A DNA stretch of 64,000 nt from Channa striata (GCA_033026295.1 CM065173.1:15438517-15502516); one strand, 5' to 3'. Positions 26,921 through 39,099 are shown, counted from the first letter of the stretch. Numbers and translations are program-made. Notes: generated by a model from the letters alone, not told the origin.

Positions 26921-27130
26921 GATTAAATTAGATTCAACTTTATTGTCCTTACACATGTACAAGTACAAGGCAACAAAATGCAGTTTATGTCTAACCAGAA
27001 GTGCAATAAGCAGTAAGTGCAGGATATGGGTTATAGGTTACCTCTAGAAAATATGTACATGAGAAGATATGGATCATCATATTTCCAGATGCTATGAACA
27101 TACTATACAGGTTGTTGGTAACTAGGGCAG
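26921..27130 (-). repeat. 3' part of a dispersed teleost repeat, minus orientation
   Basis: The plus strand reads gattcaactttattgtcctt, then acacatgtacaagtacaagg and caacaaaatgcagttta. Read on the minus strand this ends in the phrase ggacaataaagttgaat, with an AATAAA signal. That is the common 3' end of an abundant fish interspersed repeat of retroposon type. I recall the pattern clearly but not the library name. The copy is a fragment, with no coding part. A 21-base AT palindrome lies just beyond it (27142-27162). Confidence 0.6.
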
Positions 27131-30070
27131 AAATTTAATCATTAATTTAATAATTAAATTAAGTCGATAGCAGCCATGTTGTTTTGTTGAACTTGAATGT
27201 ACTAGAAAAACGGAAGAACTCAGCTGTGTCGGGTTCCGGGTTGAGCTTAGTTCAGATTAGGTTTGGAACAGAATATTCGTGCTGATCTAGGCTCTGTGCT
27301 GAGCTTCCATCTGTCCAGCAGCTTTTCAGCTGAAGCTTGACTAAGCGTCAACCATCTTGGTGAGAGAGACCACTCTGATGTGAGCACAGGTCAGGAGAAG
27401 GAGGTGGCCGAGGGTTTTTAATGGGGCACGGGTATGGACACTGTAAAAGTCAAGATACAATTTTTACTGTTTTTAAGATACTAATAACAAACTTTACTGC
27501 TCTTCTTTCATTTTCTGGCTTGTAAGATGAACGTTTATAAGCAGCGTGACAGATTATGACGTGCTCTTTTAGTCTGACCTAGTAACTTGCCCTCTTGATA
27601 ATAATGACATGTTTCTTGGCATAAACATTTATTTGTCAGACACATGAAAGATTAGAAGATTTAGCAAGGTACCGAAAGAGTAGTAGTAGTAGGATTTTGC
27701 AGGTATTTTAACGTGTGGTGCTGTTTGTACGATTTGTTCTAACAAATGCACTTTTTGTTTGGCAAGTTTTGAGGATGATTGGTGAAATGTGCCAAAGCCA
27801 CTTAGGAAAACTGCAACTGACCTCAGCTTTTCCACGTATCACTGACATTTAGTCGTTTACAGTATCTCTGATCTGGAACAACCTGCTATTTGAGGCAATT
27901 GCCTCTCAAGGGCACATGTGTTTTCTTAAAAAAAAGTGAACTCCAATAAACAAAGCACAATTTTACTGAACATTTGAGGCATAAACACAAAATTCATGTA
28001 TATGACTTTGGCCATTGACTATTCTTTTGCAGCTGTTCAATTTACAAATGCGCACACAGAACAACAGACGTCACACAGTGTTCTGTTTAGAACAGAAGGA
28101 CATTACTATTGTGCACTGAAGGCAATTCTTGTTATTGAGGTGAAGTTAATTAGAAACGAGTCTTGCGTAAAGACTTTTTCCTGGTAACTATAGTGGAGAA
28201 GAGACTGACTTCAGAGTTGAATGATTCCAAGTTTACTTCTCTAAAAAAGAAGTTTGTCATACTGTAGTAATACAAATTATTACAGAATCCTCAGCTTGAC
28301 ACTAGCAGACCAATAATGTGTCTGGTGAATTTATTGCCTTGATAAAGTTCTTGAGTTATAACATTATCTGTAAAGATCTGTATGGCATCTTGGTGAATCA
28401 ATTTTGTGTCATTAAAAGTCACTCTGCTTATTACTGTGAGATGCCTCCTAATATTGCACTTTAAAAGTCAATTACCCAATCAATAAGGAGAAGATGTTTT
28501 AAACAGGATATTAAGAAAGATAAGATGCCACGCTGTCGATATTATTAATAACAATCTTAGCCGTGTCCCCAAGCATAAACTGTTAAATACATTCAAGTGT
28601 TTGTCTTCAAAAGGCAAAATAAGTTCCCAAACTAGGATTCTGAATCCTACTAAACTCAATCAAACAGGCAAACTTAGTTTAACTCTGCAGTCTGTGTGGC
28701 GGCTTGACATTGGTGGTGATTATCACTGACGTTCATATACCCGCTGAATTCAGGCTTCTTCCTGAACATCAAGTATAATTAGCTGGATGGTCTTGAGGTG
28801 AGGACTGAACTTTTGTTTAAGAGGAAGAGAGTTGTAGTGACACGCTCCTTGATCCCTGGCCCTGGTCATCACCTAAGGGAGTCCCGTTGTAAGACACAGA
28901 AGGTGAGAGAGTCCACTGATTGCCCTCTGGAGAATCACAGCAGCCTGCCTAGGACCTGACATCTTGTTATGGCTCAGTGGCTCGCGCTGAAAATGAATGG
29001 CCGCCCACAGTTGAGAGGGAATTTCAGGATAGGACCCCGGCTATCTAACAAGCCAATCACAAAAGCCAATTAGGAGCAAGGCGTTGCTTTAGGGATACAG
29101 AGATTCCATGGCTTGGGGAAGTGAATCTAGCCTTGGCCTGGGTCTATAACCTGGAGAAGAATTTCACTGTTGTCTGCAACTGTGGCTTTGGATCAATCTC
29201 ACCAGTGGACCGAATCACATTTCCCTCGGTCCAGTGTGCATGGACTGAATGCAACATTACTTCACTTAGCTTAGAGTTTTGACAACTTTTCAAGGCTCGT
29301 CAACAGGATCTAGCCAGTTGTTATTTCTTCCAAGTTCTCAGTTGGTCCATTTTTAAACACTTTCATAAAGGCCGTCAAGTCTTCATGGTTTGATCGTACA
29401 AAGTAGAAGATTGAAGAGTATTCGAAAGGATGCTTATCATGTATTAGCTTTATCTATTATTTATATCTTGGCAAATGAAACACTGGCTTTGTGTTACTCA
29501 GTAGTAGTAACTTTTTGCAAAAAACTTCAGGCCTATCCAAAGTCGTGACATGTCTTTGGTGATCTCCATCTTCTCTTTAGACTGTTTTTGTCAATCCTCA
29601 CTCATCCATCGTCCACTCTGTGTCCCCTTTATCCTTCACTCGTATCTGCGTTGAGTTGCCGCCCGCTTTCTCAGCTGCTTTTCAATTAGCAGCTGTGGAA
29701 TTTTGGCAAAATTCAGTTTTGTGTATGTTTCCACATTGTTTGTGGACGTGCTGCTTTAGCGTCGAAGCTTTTCTCGTTGCCTGTCAGTTACTAGCTCCTC
29801 AGTTCAGAATACCTGTTGCTGCTTCTTCTAACTTTCTCCTTTGTTTGCCAAAGTACCTGTCTGATTAGTGCTGACTGCCTTAATTTTCATTGTCTTTCCA
29901 AAATTTCCTGATAGTGAGGTAAAGAATAATATAGAAAAACTATAGACTGGATCTAACAATCACTGTTTGCTGACCTGACCTCAAAGTAGTGTGGCTTTAA
30001 ATATTCATGATAAGTTATGCTCTTTACCTAAATAAAAGTAATTATCATATCGCTGCTGCATTGGTCAAAA
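27131..30070. other. Noncoding DNA, no gene recognised
   Basis: Small frames (minus 27629-27835, plus 27996-28187, plus 29620-29868) have no recognisable domain. The part at about 27200-27440 is relatively GC-rich with 'gtcgggttccgggtt'-type sequence that could be an old repeat, but no family could be assigned. The part at 28680-29330 is single-copy-looking. No RNA gene was seen. Confidence 0.6.
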
Positions 30071-30071
30071 T

Positions 30072-30116
30072 ACATACAGTGTAAATTACCATCATACAGT
30101 ATAAATTACCATCATA
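30072..30116. repeat. Two-copy 20-base tandem repeat
   Basis: The unit atacagtgtaaattaccatc is followed directly by atacagtataaattaccatc, which differs at one base, and then a partial third unit (atat). It is a short minisatellite-like duplication. Confidence 0.9.
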
Positions 30117-32718
30117 TCATACTCATTTACATACTTGTAGAGGCTGAAGACAGTCTTCACGGCACAGACACTGTGCACAGCATTTGCTCCAAATTCTAGC
30201 AGACTGGACTGTAGCATTCTAAAGTTCTTGTTACTATATATGGCTTTTTTTTAGACATATGCTGTGTCAAATATTCTGTACAAAAATATTCGTCTGGGAG
30301 GAGACGATGTGTGAAGTGGCCATACAGTAGCCGCTGCTGTCAGAGGCTAATTTACCAATGACTGACAGCAGATCACAACCTGAAGAAATGAACACTGATC
30401 AGCCGAGGTGCATCAGTAGCATGTGATGATGAGAAAGAGCGGATGTGGCACGAGAGGTGTAATTGGTTTGTTTGAAAATGACTAAGTCACTTCTCCTCGA
30501 CATGTCAGATTCTCTGAGTGGGAATTTAGTCACATTTTAGCCAATTCAAAAGACCTGACTAGTTATTTTTCATGGTTTCAATATTTTAAACTGTGACACT
30601 GTATTAGTGTCTTGGCAGTTCAAGGCAAACCTCTTTAGGGATGCCTGTGTTTGTTTGGAATTCCTGAAAGTGAAGAGCACTTTCATGAAAGGATTAGAGG
30701 TAATTGAGTCATCTGTGTCTACTTATATTTTGTTCCCCCTGTTTAAGTTAAGTCTGGGGTGAGATTTCCATTTTGGAATCAGTCGAACCAAACAGAAAGA
30801 TGAGCTTGGAGCCCTTCCTGTGGATGCCACAGCACATTATTCCTACTATGCTAGTGGATTATCCCAAACTTTGTTGTTGAACATGAAAGCAACTCAATCT
30901 TATTGCTTATGCACCAACATTTACTTAACAAAAGACTTCCCCAAAGCCTTTGCCATGGTTCGATCCTAATAGTCTTAGCAGCATTAGACTGAGAAGAGTC
31001 ACAAAAGGAAGATCTCTCTTCCCAGCCCCACAATTAAAAAAAGATTAGGGGCACACAACAAATCCACTGCAGGTTTGCAACAGGTGAGACACGCTGTGTG
31101 TGCCTGTTTTACTGATCAAGATAATGTCGACGTCTTTTTCTGAAAGAGCGTTCACTGTATTATATTCGAATGTTTTCTGTACTTACACATTTGCACAGTT
31201 TTACGTAAACCCATAACGGATTATGAAAAACACTAACTTAAAAAAACTGGATCATCCTTTACGCTCAGTGCTTTTCCATCTGTGGGAAAATGTCAGAGTG
31301 AAAACCAACAGATATACAGTGTACATGAACAATGATGTGGAAAAAAGCCTCACCTTCAAAGTGAATGGAAGTGATTACAACTTTGTATCGCAAAGTCTAG
31401 GACGAGCCCTAAATTATTCACATTCTCTTGTCCGTGATGTGTGAATCTGAAACATGCAAGTGTTGAAATTTGCCTGATCAGTTTAGTGGGTATTTGTTCA
31501 CACTTTGTTGTGCACCCAAAAATAAAAAATAAAAAAAAAACAAGCAGAGGTACAGTCTGTACAGAGAACAACAACAAAATTGTTCATGCTTAGCTGACAT
31601 TGTAATTTACATCAGCAGTGATTCAAAGCAGAAATCCACAGCAAGCACTAACTTAATATTGTTATAGTTGTATGATGTGTGATAAAATGTCAAGTCTGCC
31701 TTTGCTACATATGTTCAAACAATAGTAATATTGTAAAAAAGGCAGAGTATACACACCTTCATATTATTGAATTTCTTAAAACTTGACTACATGTGCTTCA
31801 CAAAATAGATCACGTTTGTGAAAACTGTTTCAAGATCAGGCAGGTCAGTGAAAATATGTAGCTTGGTGTAAAGACTGAAGGTCATGGCCTGAAAGCAGAC
31901 ATTTTTCTTACAGAATGCGTACTCTAAATTAAAATGACATTGTCCTTGCAAACCTATTACACTATGAACTACTTAGTAACCCAAGCGTGCCAATGTTTGC
32001 AACTTACATTTGAGCTCATACTAATCACACTGCTTTTCCGTACTGTAGGTCGTCAAAGTAAGTCCGCCTTGCCCAAAGCAAACATGAATGGGCAAAGTAG
32101 TGTCGCTGTGTTTTTGATGAATCTAATGTTTATTCATTTTTAATGTATGTCAGAGTATGACAGAGAGACGTGAACAGGTCAAATGTAGGAACTTTAGGAC
32201 ATTTGCAGTACAGGCTGGCATTTTTTGCTATTTTCCAAATTTAGATTTACACACACACACACACACAGACACACACAGACAGTGCCGTGATTGCAATGTA
32301 ATTTCTCTGTATTTAGCTGAAAATATACAAACCACTGAATTCAGAGGTGAACTGAGGTATTTGTTTTTTAATGAAAAAAACAAAGAAAGGCTTGTAATAA
32401 ATTTGTAACGTTACTTTACTTATCGATGCTGTTTACAGGTCAGATTTCATCTGGTTGTAACACCAGCCATTTCTCCCCTTGATTAACACTTTCGCTCTTA
32501 CTATTGTATGGTGTGAAGTTAATGAAGCACAATTGGAAAATGTGCAAAAATACCACGTTCACCATACTCCTGACTTAATTTAATTGTTGTAATCTATCTA
32601 GAACACATCTGTGGGTCACTATAGCCGTACCCTACCTCCTGGTCTGCTCAGTGGAATGTTTTCATCGTGGCCTCAATAAAAACATGTGGAGTCTACGAGG
32701 TTTTGGCCCAAACTGCTT
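30117..32718. other. Noncoding DNA, no gene recognised
   Basis: Open frames of 60 to 83 codons (for example plus 31223-31444 and its opposite-strand neighbour 31356-31577) have no recognisable domain. An A-rich stretch (aaaaataaaaaataaaaaaa) lies near 31520. The CA microsatellite at 32249 is listed separately. Confidence 0.6.
32249..32281. repeat. (CA)n microsatellite with CAGACA interruptions
   Basis: CA repeats run for about 16 units, with G substitutions near 32268 and 32278 (acacacagacacacacagac). The His-Thr run in the overlapping plus-strand frame is produced by this repeat. Confidence 0.95.
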
Positions 32719-32721
32719 TTA

Positions 32722-33217
32722 GCTTGATTTATACTTGAGCGTTGATCATATGCAGAAACTACGCTGTAGACTTCACGAGTGGCCTATATAAATGTGTTGT
32801 GTGCATTTACACAGGTGGGTGCTGTGGGGTCTCACTGGCGTTGGAGTTTCTCGGGTTGACTTTTCTTCTACTTTGTAAGACTTTTATTTGGTGCACTATA
32901 AACATAATGGCTGAAACTGAGCAGATATTGTTGAGTTGCAGCTAAAAGATGCTTAACTACAGTTACTTTTACTGGAAATACTCCAAGGCAGGAAGGAGAG
33001 CAGATATTGGAGGTGATGGCCCTCACTGTACACCCACTGAACCGATTGTGGAAGGAGGCCGGAGCGCGCTCATTACAGCTATTATAGTCTGCATCGCTGC
33101 AATATGTTGTTAGATTTCTGGGGAGGTGAACATCCGGGGTCAACATAGGATTCACAGCTACGCAAAACCGACACAAGAGACACGTGGTAGATCCGAAGCA
33201 CAAGTAGAAATGAAGCT
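32722..33217. mobile_element. PIF/Harbinger-like non-autonomous element (MITE) with TTA duplication
   Basis: The left end at 32722-32740 reads gcttgatttatacttgagc. The right end at 33198-33216, on the minus strand, reads gcttcatttctacttgtgc. These match at 16 of 19 positions, a clear terminal inverted repeat. Both sides are flanked by TTA (32719-32721 and 33218-33220, with one extra T before the right copy). This fits the 3-base TTA/TAA target duplication known for PIF/Harbinger elements. The sequence next to both ends (actacgctgtaga on the left, accacgtgtctcttg on the minus strand at right) recalls 'ctacgccgtagg' phrases of teleost Harbinger-type repeats. The roughly 495-base body has no transposase frame, so it would have moved with enzyme from an autonomous relative. 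Divergence of the ends suggests an old insertion. Confidence 0.6.
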
Positions 33218-33671
33218 TTAATAGTGGGTCTAGTGAAAGATCTTGGTTTCTACCTGAAATAACTTAATAAATTAGCAACACTGACTATTGGTTTGAAATT
33301 GGAAAGTTTTCTGTTTTGAAGGTTGTGTGATACTGTATGAAAGTTGAGTTGATCTTACAATTTCTAGCCAAAAAGTTAATGAAGCTATTAGTGGCATGAA
33401 AAGATCTAAAAGTCATTTCATGTGGTGATAATGATGCAAATAGTTAATTTCTAAAGGCACGGTGATTCATCCCACATTATTGTTGTATTAACACTTTAAG
33501 GTGGCAGGTGTTCAGTTATATTTGGATTATGGCAGCACGTTAGTTACTGTAGGATCAGTAATTTTTTTTTTCACCGGTTTTGAAAATACAGTGCAAACAT
33601 GAAAGAAATGTGTTTTCCAATATAAAAATAGGGAGAGAGTTAATTGATTCTATTTTGTGTAAACAAGACAT

Positions 33672-33704
<33 letters not shown>

Positions 33705-33707
33705 GTG
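33672..33707. repeat. (GT)n microsatellite
   Basis: GT repeat of about 18 units with one TTT interruption near 33683 (gtgtgtgtgtttgtgtgtgt and continuation). Confidence 0.96.
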
Positions 33708-33729
33708 GATACTGTACTCTCTAAAGTGG

Positions 33730-34200
33730 CCTGAGTGGAAATGAATTGACACATTAGTGCAGAGGCTCTTTAACGATTTGTCAAAGGAAATTAGAGCAAC
33801 TGCTCTTTATGATGGTGCGGCATAGGAAAGTAACTGGGGGAGAATAATTCAGTCTCAATTCATTTTATGCTGAAGGCAGGTCAGGGTTGAATTGCACCAT
33901 TTGGCTTTCGGAACTAATGGCCATGCATATCTCGATTGCCTGAACAAAAGCGCAGGGTGGCCTTTATGGGCCCTGGAGTGTGGGTGTGGGGAGGGCTTAG
34001 CCTGTAATGTCCACTGCTGGAGATGATCACTGACAGCTATAACCTTAAGGCACTATTACCACCAGCAGCAACCATCATTTGGTTATTACATTCAACAATG
34101 TCATCTAATGGCTCTGCCTTTGTAGCTGTGCTGCAGAATGCCACCTTACCAGACCGTGGACTGGCTGACAACTTTGTTTCCCCACAATGCGTAGTAAGTG
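33730..34200. promoter_or_regulatory. Candidate conserved noncoding element
   Basis: Even composition, without repeat signature or open frame. Motif-like words include an octamer-like atgcatat (33923-33930) after actaatggcc, several homeodomain cores (ataattc, attaca) and cctttatgggccc near 33961. The texture resembles developmental enhancers shared between fish and tetrapods. This is inference from look alone. Confidence 0.27.
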
Positions 34201-35555
34201 AATTAACGACATCCAGGGAGTTTAAATAAAATCAGATTCATAAATTAAGTTCCGTATTATGAAAAAGAAAAAAAAAACACACTAATGGAACTCTAAACAG
34301 CTGGCTGTTTGAAAAAAAACCTGCGCTCAGGTTGTATGTGAACATAAAAAATAACTATTTTCTGGCCCAGAGGAGCTGCCGTTATGACCGCACGTTGTTA
34401 TTCGTGTTATAAAATCCAGAATCATGTGGCGACATAGGTTTTATGTGTTGCTAGGATGAAACAAGCTTAAATGCTGTTGTTGCATAATGTTTGACTGAAC
34501 TATTATCTGGCAGAATCAACCATCAACAAAAAAATAATAAGACGGAAGAAAGAGATTCTGAGGCATTTTAAAAGCAATCAAAGCTCTTGTTCTTTCTGCC
34601 TCAACACATTTTATTTGGAAGATGAGCCATCCCTTAGAGAACAGATGCTCCCAATGCAGACTACGATTAGACTTCACCCTTCACATGGTACAGAACAGGA
34701 TGATATTGACTGCTTCCGCTTCAGTGAAGTTAGTCGAGATTGACACATAATGAAAGCACCGCGGGGAAGAGAAAACTCGAAGAAAAGTAGACCTGCTTTC
34801 TGCCGGCTTTCAATTGTCTGATTTCTTTAACATAGTTTTAAAAGTGTCCACCGTGATTACAATTACGGTTTATTATTGTCACCACGGAGCCGGTCAGAAC
34901 CCTCCTGAAAAGTTCGCTCGCTCCGCCTTGTGAATACGCCTGCTAACATTAGCAATGTGCTCATGCACGTCCATTTAAAGCGCCATCCGAAGAATCAGCT
35001 CCTCATTGATAACTTTCTTTTAGAAACAAGGTTACAATTACCAGCTTAACAAAAAACCAAACTGTTGTGTCTTATTTTATGTTGCAGAATCAGATTAAAA
35101 CTTCCAAAATGGTACAGATCAGTGAGCACACTTTATCTTTCTACCTTTCTTTATTTTAATGTGACTCTTTAAATTTGTTTAATTTAACTTCTTGGCATGT
35201 GGAAAATAGAGACTGGAAATTGTAAAATATGGCCCCTATAGATCATGTGTCCCAGCAGCAGAAACCAACCACAACAAACACGCTACATTTGTGTAACGTC
35301 TAATAGCTGTTGTGACCATGACACAATCACATAGACTCGCAGAGTCTTGTAGGAAGGAGGTCAGGGATGGCGATTGGGTAGACAAAGCAAAGCAATTTCC
35401 CACAGGAGACTGACTGGAAATTGAGTTCACTTTCAAACAACTTTCTGCTGTTTTTGTGACCGTGAGGACGTTACATACAGTGTTCGGCATCACGTAAACA
35501 ACGTTTTAACCAGGCCACAACATTACGTCCTCAACCGATCTATGTTCATTTTGTG

Positions 35556-35880
35556 CCAAACTGTCACAACCTGGCTCCACAGCCGTGACAAAGAGAGGAG
35601 GATGCAAGGCCAAGGCCACCATAAACAGTGTATAATAGCATAAATATAATAATAAAACTAAAGAAGCATGAAATATTTTTAATAGTCATATCATCCAATG
35701 AATGATGAGTGCATGAACTATAACATATAGAATCAAACCAGAAGGTGCGCAGGAAAAGAGAGCTCGCTCGTCTGAAGAAGGCCGGGGATTTAACTCGACC
35801 AGCTGAATTAGCTCCGCCTCCATCGACCCTCAGGCGGAGCACAGAGCAACTTGAGGCACGAGAGAGCGTAACCCCAAACC
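35556..35880. repeat. Dispersed transposon-like repeat with internal hairpin
   Basis: The left side reads actgtcacaacctggctcc and then acagccgtgacaaagagag. The right side reads gaagaaggccggggattta and continues through a gctccgcct/aggcggagc inverted pair. These phrases, in this order, recall a non-autonomous DNA transposon family common in percomorph fish, whose AT-rich middle contains 'catgaactataacatag'; here catgaactataacatatag occurs at about 35714. The superfamily and exact ends are unknown to me. The 92-codon minus-strand frame across it (35564-35842) is not a gene. Confidence 0.45.
35811..35840. other. Nine-base-pair perfect hairpin
   Basis: gctccgcct (35811-35819) and aggcggagc (35832-35840) are exact reverse complements around a 12-base loop. 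The hairpin lies in the CpG-richer right part of the dispersed repeat and may be part of that element's own structure. Confidence 0.8.
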
Positions 35881-36479
35881 TTTCACCGAAACCCAGCGGA
35901 ACCGCTCACACAGTTGTAGTGTAGTATTCTGGAGTGGGTAAGACATAAAACAGCGTTGGATGGCTGCCGTGTTGGTGCCATTAGACAGCAGGCACAATTA
36001 CAAATTAGAGATAATATGCCAGGGTATAAGAGTTCATTCAAATGAAGCAGTGTTCTGAAGTGTTCTCCTGCCACGTTGGATCTGTTGATACAGTAAAAAC
36101 ACTAAACCGGGCTTTTGTTGCACTTGACTGACCCACCTGTGTGTCTCATACCACATGGATTCGTTTAGTGTCATTTAAAAACCCTGAAGACCAATTGTTG
36201 TTGCCTTGGGAATGAGATTGGGCTGGTTTGGACTGTAGAGAAAAGCGTGTCTCTGTTAATCTCTGCACCACCTTGATACCAATAAAGAAGCGCTGTTAAA
36301 AATAACTAAAGCAAAATATGTTTTAAACAGTAATGTGAAAAAGTCGTCGGTACAAATGAATCTGCGTATTTGTCACAGTCGGGCCTGATGCTCTGATGCC
36401 ACATTTTCCTTACACAGTGTGAAAAGCTTCTTGTGTGCACGGAGACCTTGCAGTCATTTAAAGGCAGGAAATGTGTGTC

Positions 36480-36930
36480 TGCAGTCTCTAATTTAGGAGG
36501 CATGAACATCAGCTGTGATTAGTTTGATTAGGCTGCGTGCTAATACCTGCCTGCTAAAAAATAACCACAGTCTGAGCGACCAGACAAAAGTCAGCATCGT
36601 CCTTTTAGCGTGGAGAATATCCGATTGAAGATCAATAAATCTGCGTGGGCGTCCCTACATTTAGTCTTTTCCCTTTTTCTGCTGATCATATTGTATTTCT
36701 CAAATGCCTAAAATGCACATTTAGAATCGTAATGTGGCAATGCACAACACGAGCCAGTAGGAATGAGACTGCAGCCGCGACCATTGATTGTTCGTGTACC
36801 ATTTGTATGGCGAGTGCTTAAGTGTCGGCACCATTACAGATAGAGAGAGGCACATCCTTTGTCTTGTAAGTTACGGCAGTTGGGGAAGCAGTGGGACTGA
36901 AGTGACTTCACCGAGCAGCTCGTCCGTACT
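36480..36930. promoter_or_regulatory. Candidate conserved noncoding element
   Basis: The stretch begins with two close tgatta words (tgattagtttgattaggc, at about 36516-36533) and continues with balanced sequence rich in ctaat, atcaataaat and cattgattgttc words, with scattered CpG and no repeat. The paired TGATTA motifs could be homeodomain or PBX/MEIS-type sites. No conservation test was possible. Confidence 0.25.
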
Positions 36931-38249
36931 TCTGAAGCAGAACTTCTTTCCTCTGCTACGTGCGCACGGAATCGACAAACTGCTGATACGCTGGGCAGGG
37001 TCACGACACTGCCGGCCATAGCAGCACGGAGATAGATTTTATTCAAATATTTTACATTCTGTGTGGCAGCACAGCACCTATTACCCGAGCAGCTAGCCGT
37101 AGTAGGAGCCACAATGTCTTCATACAAATAACCAGCACAAGTGCGAGTGTGATTTCTCATACTTGCCTGACAGTCTATTGAAGCCAGAAAAATTGGAACC
37201 TGGGGCTTTTGCTGCGAGGTCTCCTGCCAGACTTACTTGAGCAACTGCCAAAGTTGCCCATGAAAGGAGCATGAAACACCGACATTTCCAAAGTCTGTTT
37301 GAAATCACATGCACCCAGAAACATGGGGCCAGGCTCAGGCAGGGCTCTGCGTGCCAGCACGGAGAGGTGAAAGCCTTCTGCCGTTGCTGAGGCATTAACT
37401 GGGAAGTCTTTTTGCAGAGACGGTGGGGGGAACTCTCTGAACTCCTCGCCGAGCAAAGTAAAGGAAGGGTGCCGCGCTGCCCGCCTCAAGGTCATCATCT
37501 TCTAAAGGTGAATGGAGAGACAGCTGGATGTTGCCAGCAAGCAGCGCTGGTGGAGAGGCAGGGAACTGTGTCATCATCGTTATACCATCAAATCTTTAGC
37601 TTCAGAATCTTTCCACTGAGACAACTGATGAAACACCCTGAATCCAGACAGGTTGAAGCACAGACAAGTTCGCCCTGTCGGAGGGTGAAAAAGTGAAGTA
37701 GAGGTAAAATAACTGTCTGTGTGATACCTGCGTGGCCCCAGAATCAAGACATACGATTTTGGGCTGTAATTTGTAGACATGCCATAAAAAATATCATCAT
37801 TTTACACTTGGATTTGAAGTATGAAAACTAATAGCAGGAAATATTCATCATTCCCTTCCTAGTTACTTGTACATATTTCATTCCTAAACCCGTGTTGTCA
37901 GTGTTTAACACAAGTGCCAATGGTTCTAATTTTGTACATTTGGCTTGATTCTGATCCCCATGTTGCCTTCGGGTTTGATTTAAATTGTTTGCTCTGTTTA
38001 ATTCTTCTCCAGATACAATACACTGTATGAAATAACACTGAGACACATTCTCTCTGTGCATATTTAATAAAACCAGCCCAATAACATTTTTAGCTCATTA
38101 TCACTTATGGCTGACAGGAACATATGGTTTAATCTTCCACTTTTCTTGTTATAAATAAAAATGCTAGCTACGGTTTAGTTTTTGGACAGAAATACCTTAT
38201 GAAAAACAACCTGATTGAATTAGAAAGCCTTCAAAGAACTTCTCCTAAT

Positions 38250-38470
38250 TTTTCATTAATGCATTATCACTTTATCAGGAAACTGACCCGCTGTCTCAAA
38301 TTACTGCAGGTGATACAGTCTGAGGTGTAATTAAAAAACAATTAGAAAATGTGGCAGGCTAAGAGCACCTTCACCTCCTCTCAGCTAAACGAGGTCATTA
38401 AGCACGCTGGATATGACATTTAGGCAATATCCAGGTGTGTGTGGGCAGAATCCACCGCAGTCCTACAACA
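38250..38470. promoter_or_regulatory. Candidate conserved noncoding element, homeodomain-site rich
   Basis: A run of homeodomain-type words includes ttcattaatgcattatca (38252-38269), gtgtaattaaaaaacaatta (38326-38345) and gaggtcattaagc. Two E-box-like caggtg words lie near 38307 and 38431. There is no open frame and no repeat family signature. It looks like clustered binding sites, but AT-rich DNA yields such words easily. Confidence 0.25.
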
Positions 38471-39099
38471 ACCGTGTTCAATACGTTTATGCAAAGTAGC
38501 GAGTGTTTTAACACAATGTACGCTCCAAGATTTGATGAAAGTATAATTGTTGCAATAAAATTAGCCCTTAATGCACCATTTTGTGGAAATATGTTAAAAA
38601 ATGTTTAAATATTGACAGAAAAACAACAGCTGTATTTTACAGCTTATTTATTTGTGGACATTTTGAGCTTTAGTCAGGCAGCAATATCCACCAACTGATC
38701 TGTAAGGATGCGGTTTTGCACAAACATCTGCTTTTCTAACTAGTTTTGGGAACTTACAGCAATAGCCCTGCAAGTGTTACCAGCACAGATGAGGTCTTGT
38801 TTCAAAGGCGTTCAGTTTGGTATTTTGGTGGACTTGCACCGAAGTGAAAGAGGCCAAAAGTGCACGAAGCTAAAAGTTTTCGCACTGAGACATCTGGGTA
38901 TGAACAATGCCGACAAAACCTGAGCAATGTCTCTGCATGAAACAGACACAGAAGTGAACACAATCCCTTTAACAGCATGACAGGAAGCGTCGGCCTCCTA
39001 TCACTGTTTTAATCGAATAGAGAGTTTCTATCAAACTTTTTTGTCCTACTCCTAATATCATATTACTCAGAGATTGTTTTTTGACCGGCTTTAGGTCAC

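Larger units (their letters stand above)
33218..35555. other. Noncoding DNA, no gene recognised
   Basis: No supportable gene. The one notable minus-strand frame (33555-33752) is driven by the GT microsatellite. The candidate regulatory stretch at 33730-34200 is listed separately. The sequence at 34600-35000 is single-copy-looking and moderately rich in CpG. Confidence 0.6.

Noticed and set aside
27892..27905. 14-base palindrome gaggcaattgcctc
   Set aside because: Palindromes of this length are expected several times by chance in 64 kb.
28968..29035. A-box-like word (ttatggctcagtggctcgcg)
   Set aside because: No convincing B box downstream and no repeat body that I recognise.
36834..37696. 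Dense overlapping open frames on both strands, suggesting a gene
   Set aside because: Several frames are open at once because local GC is higher. None forms a consistent chain of exons or shows a domain.
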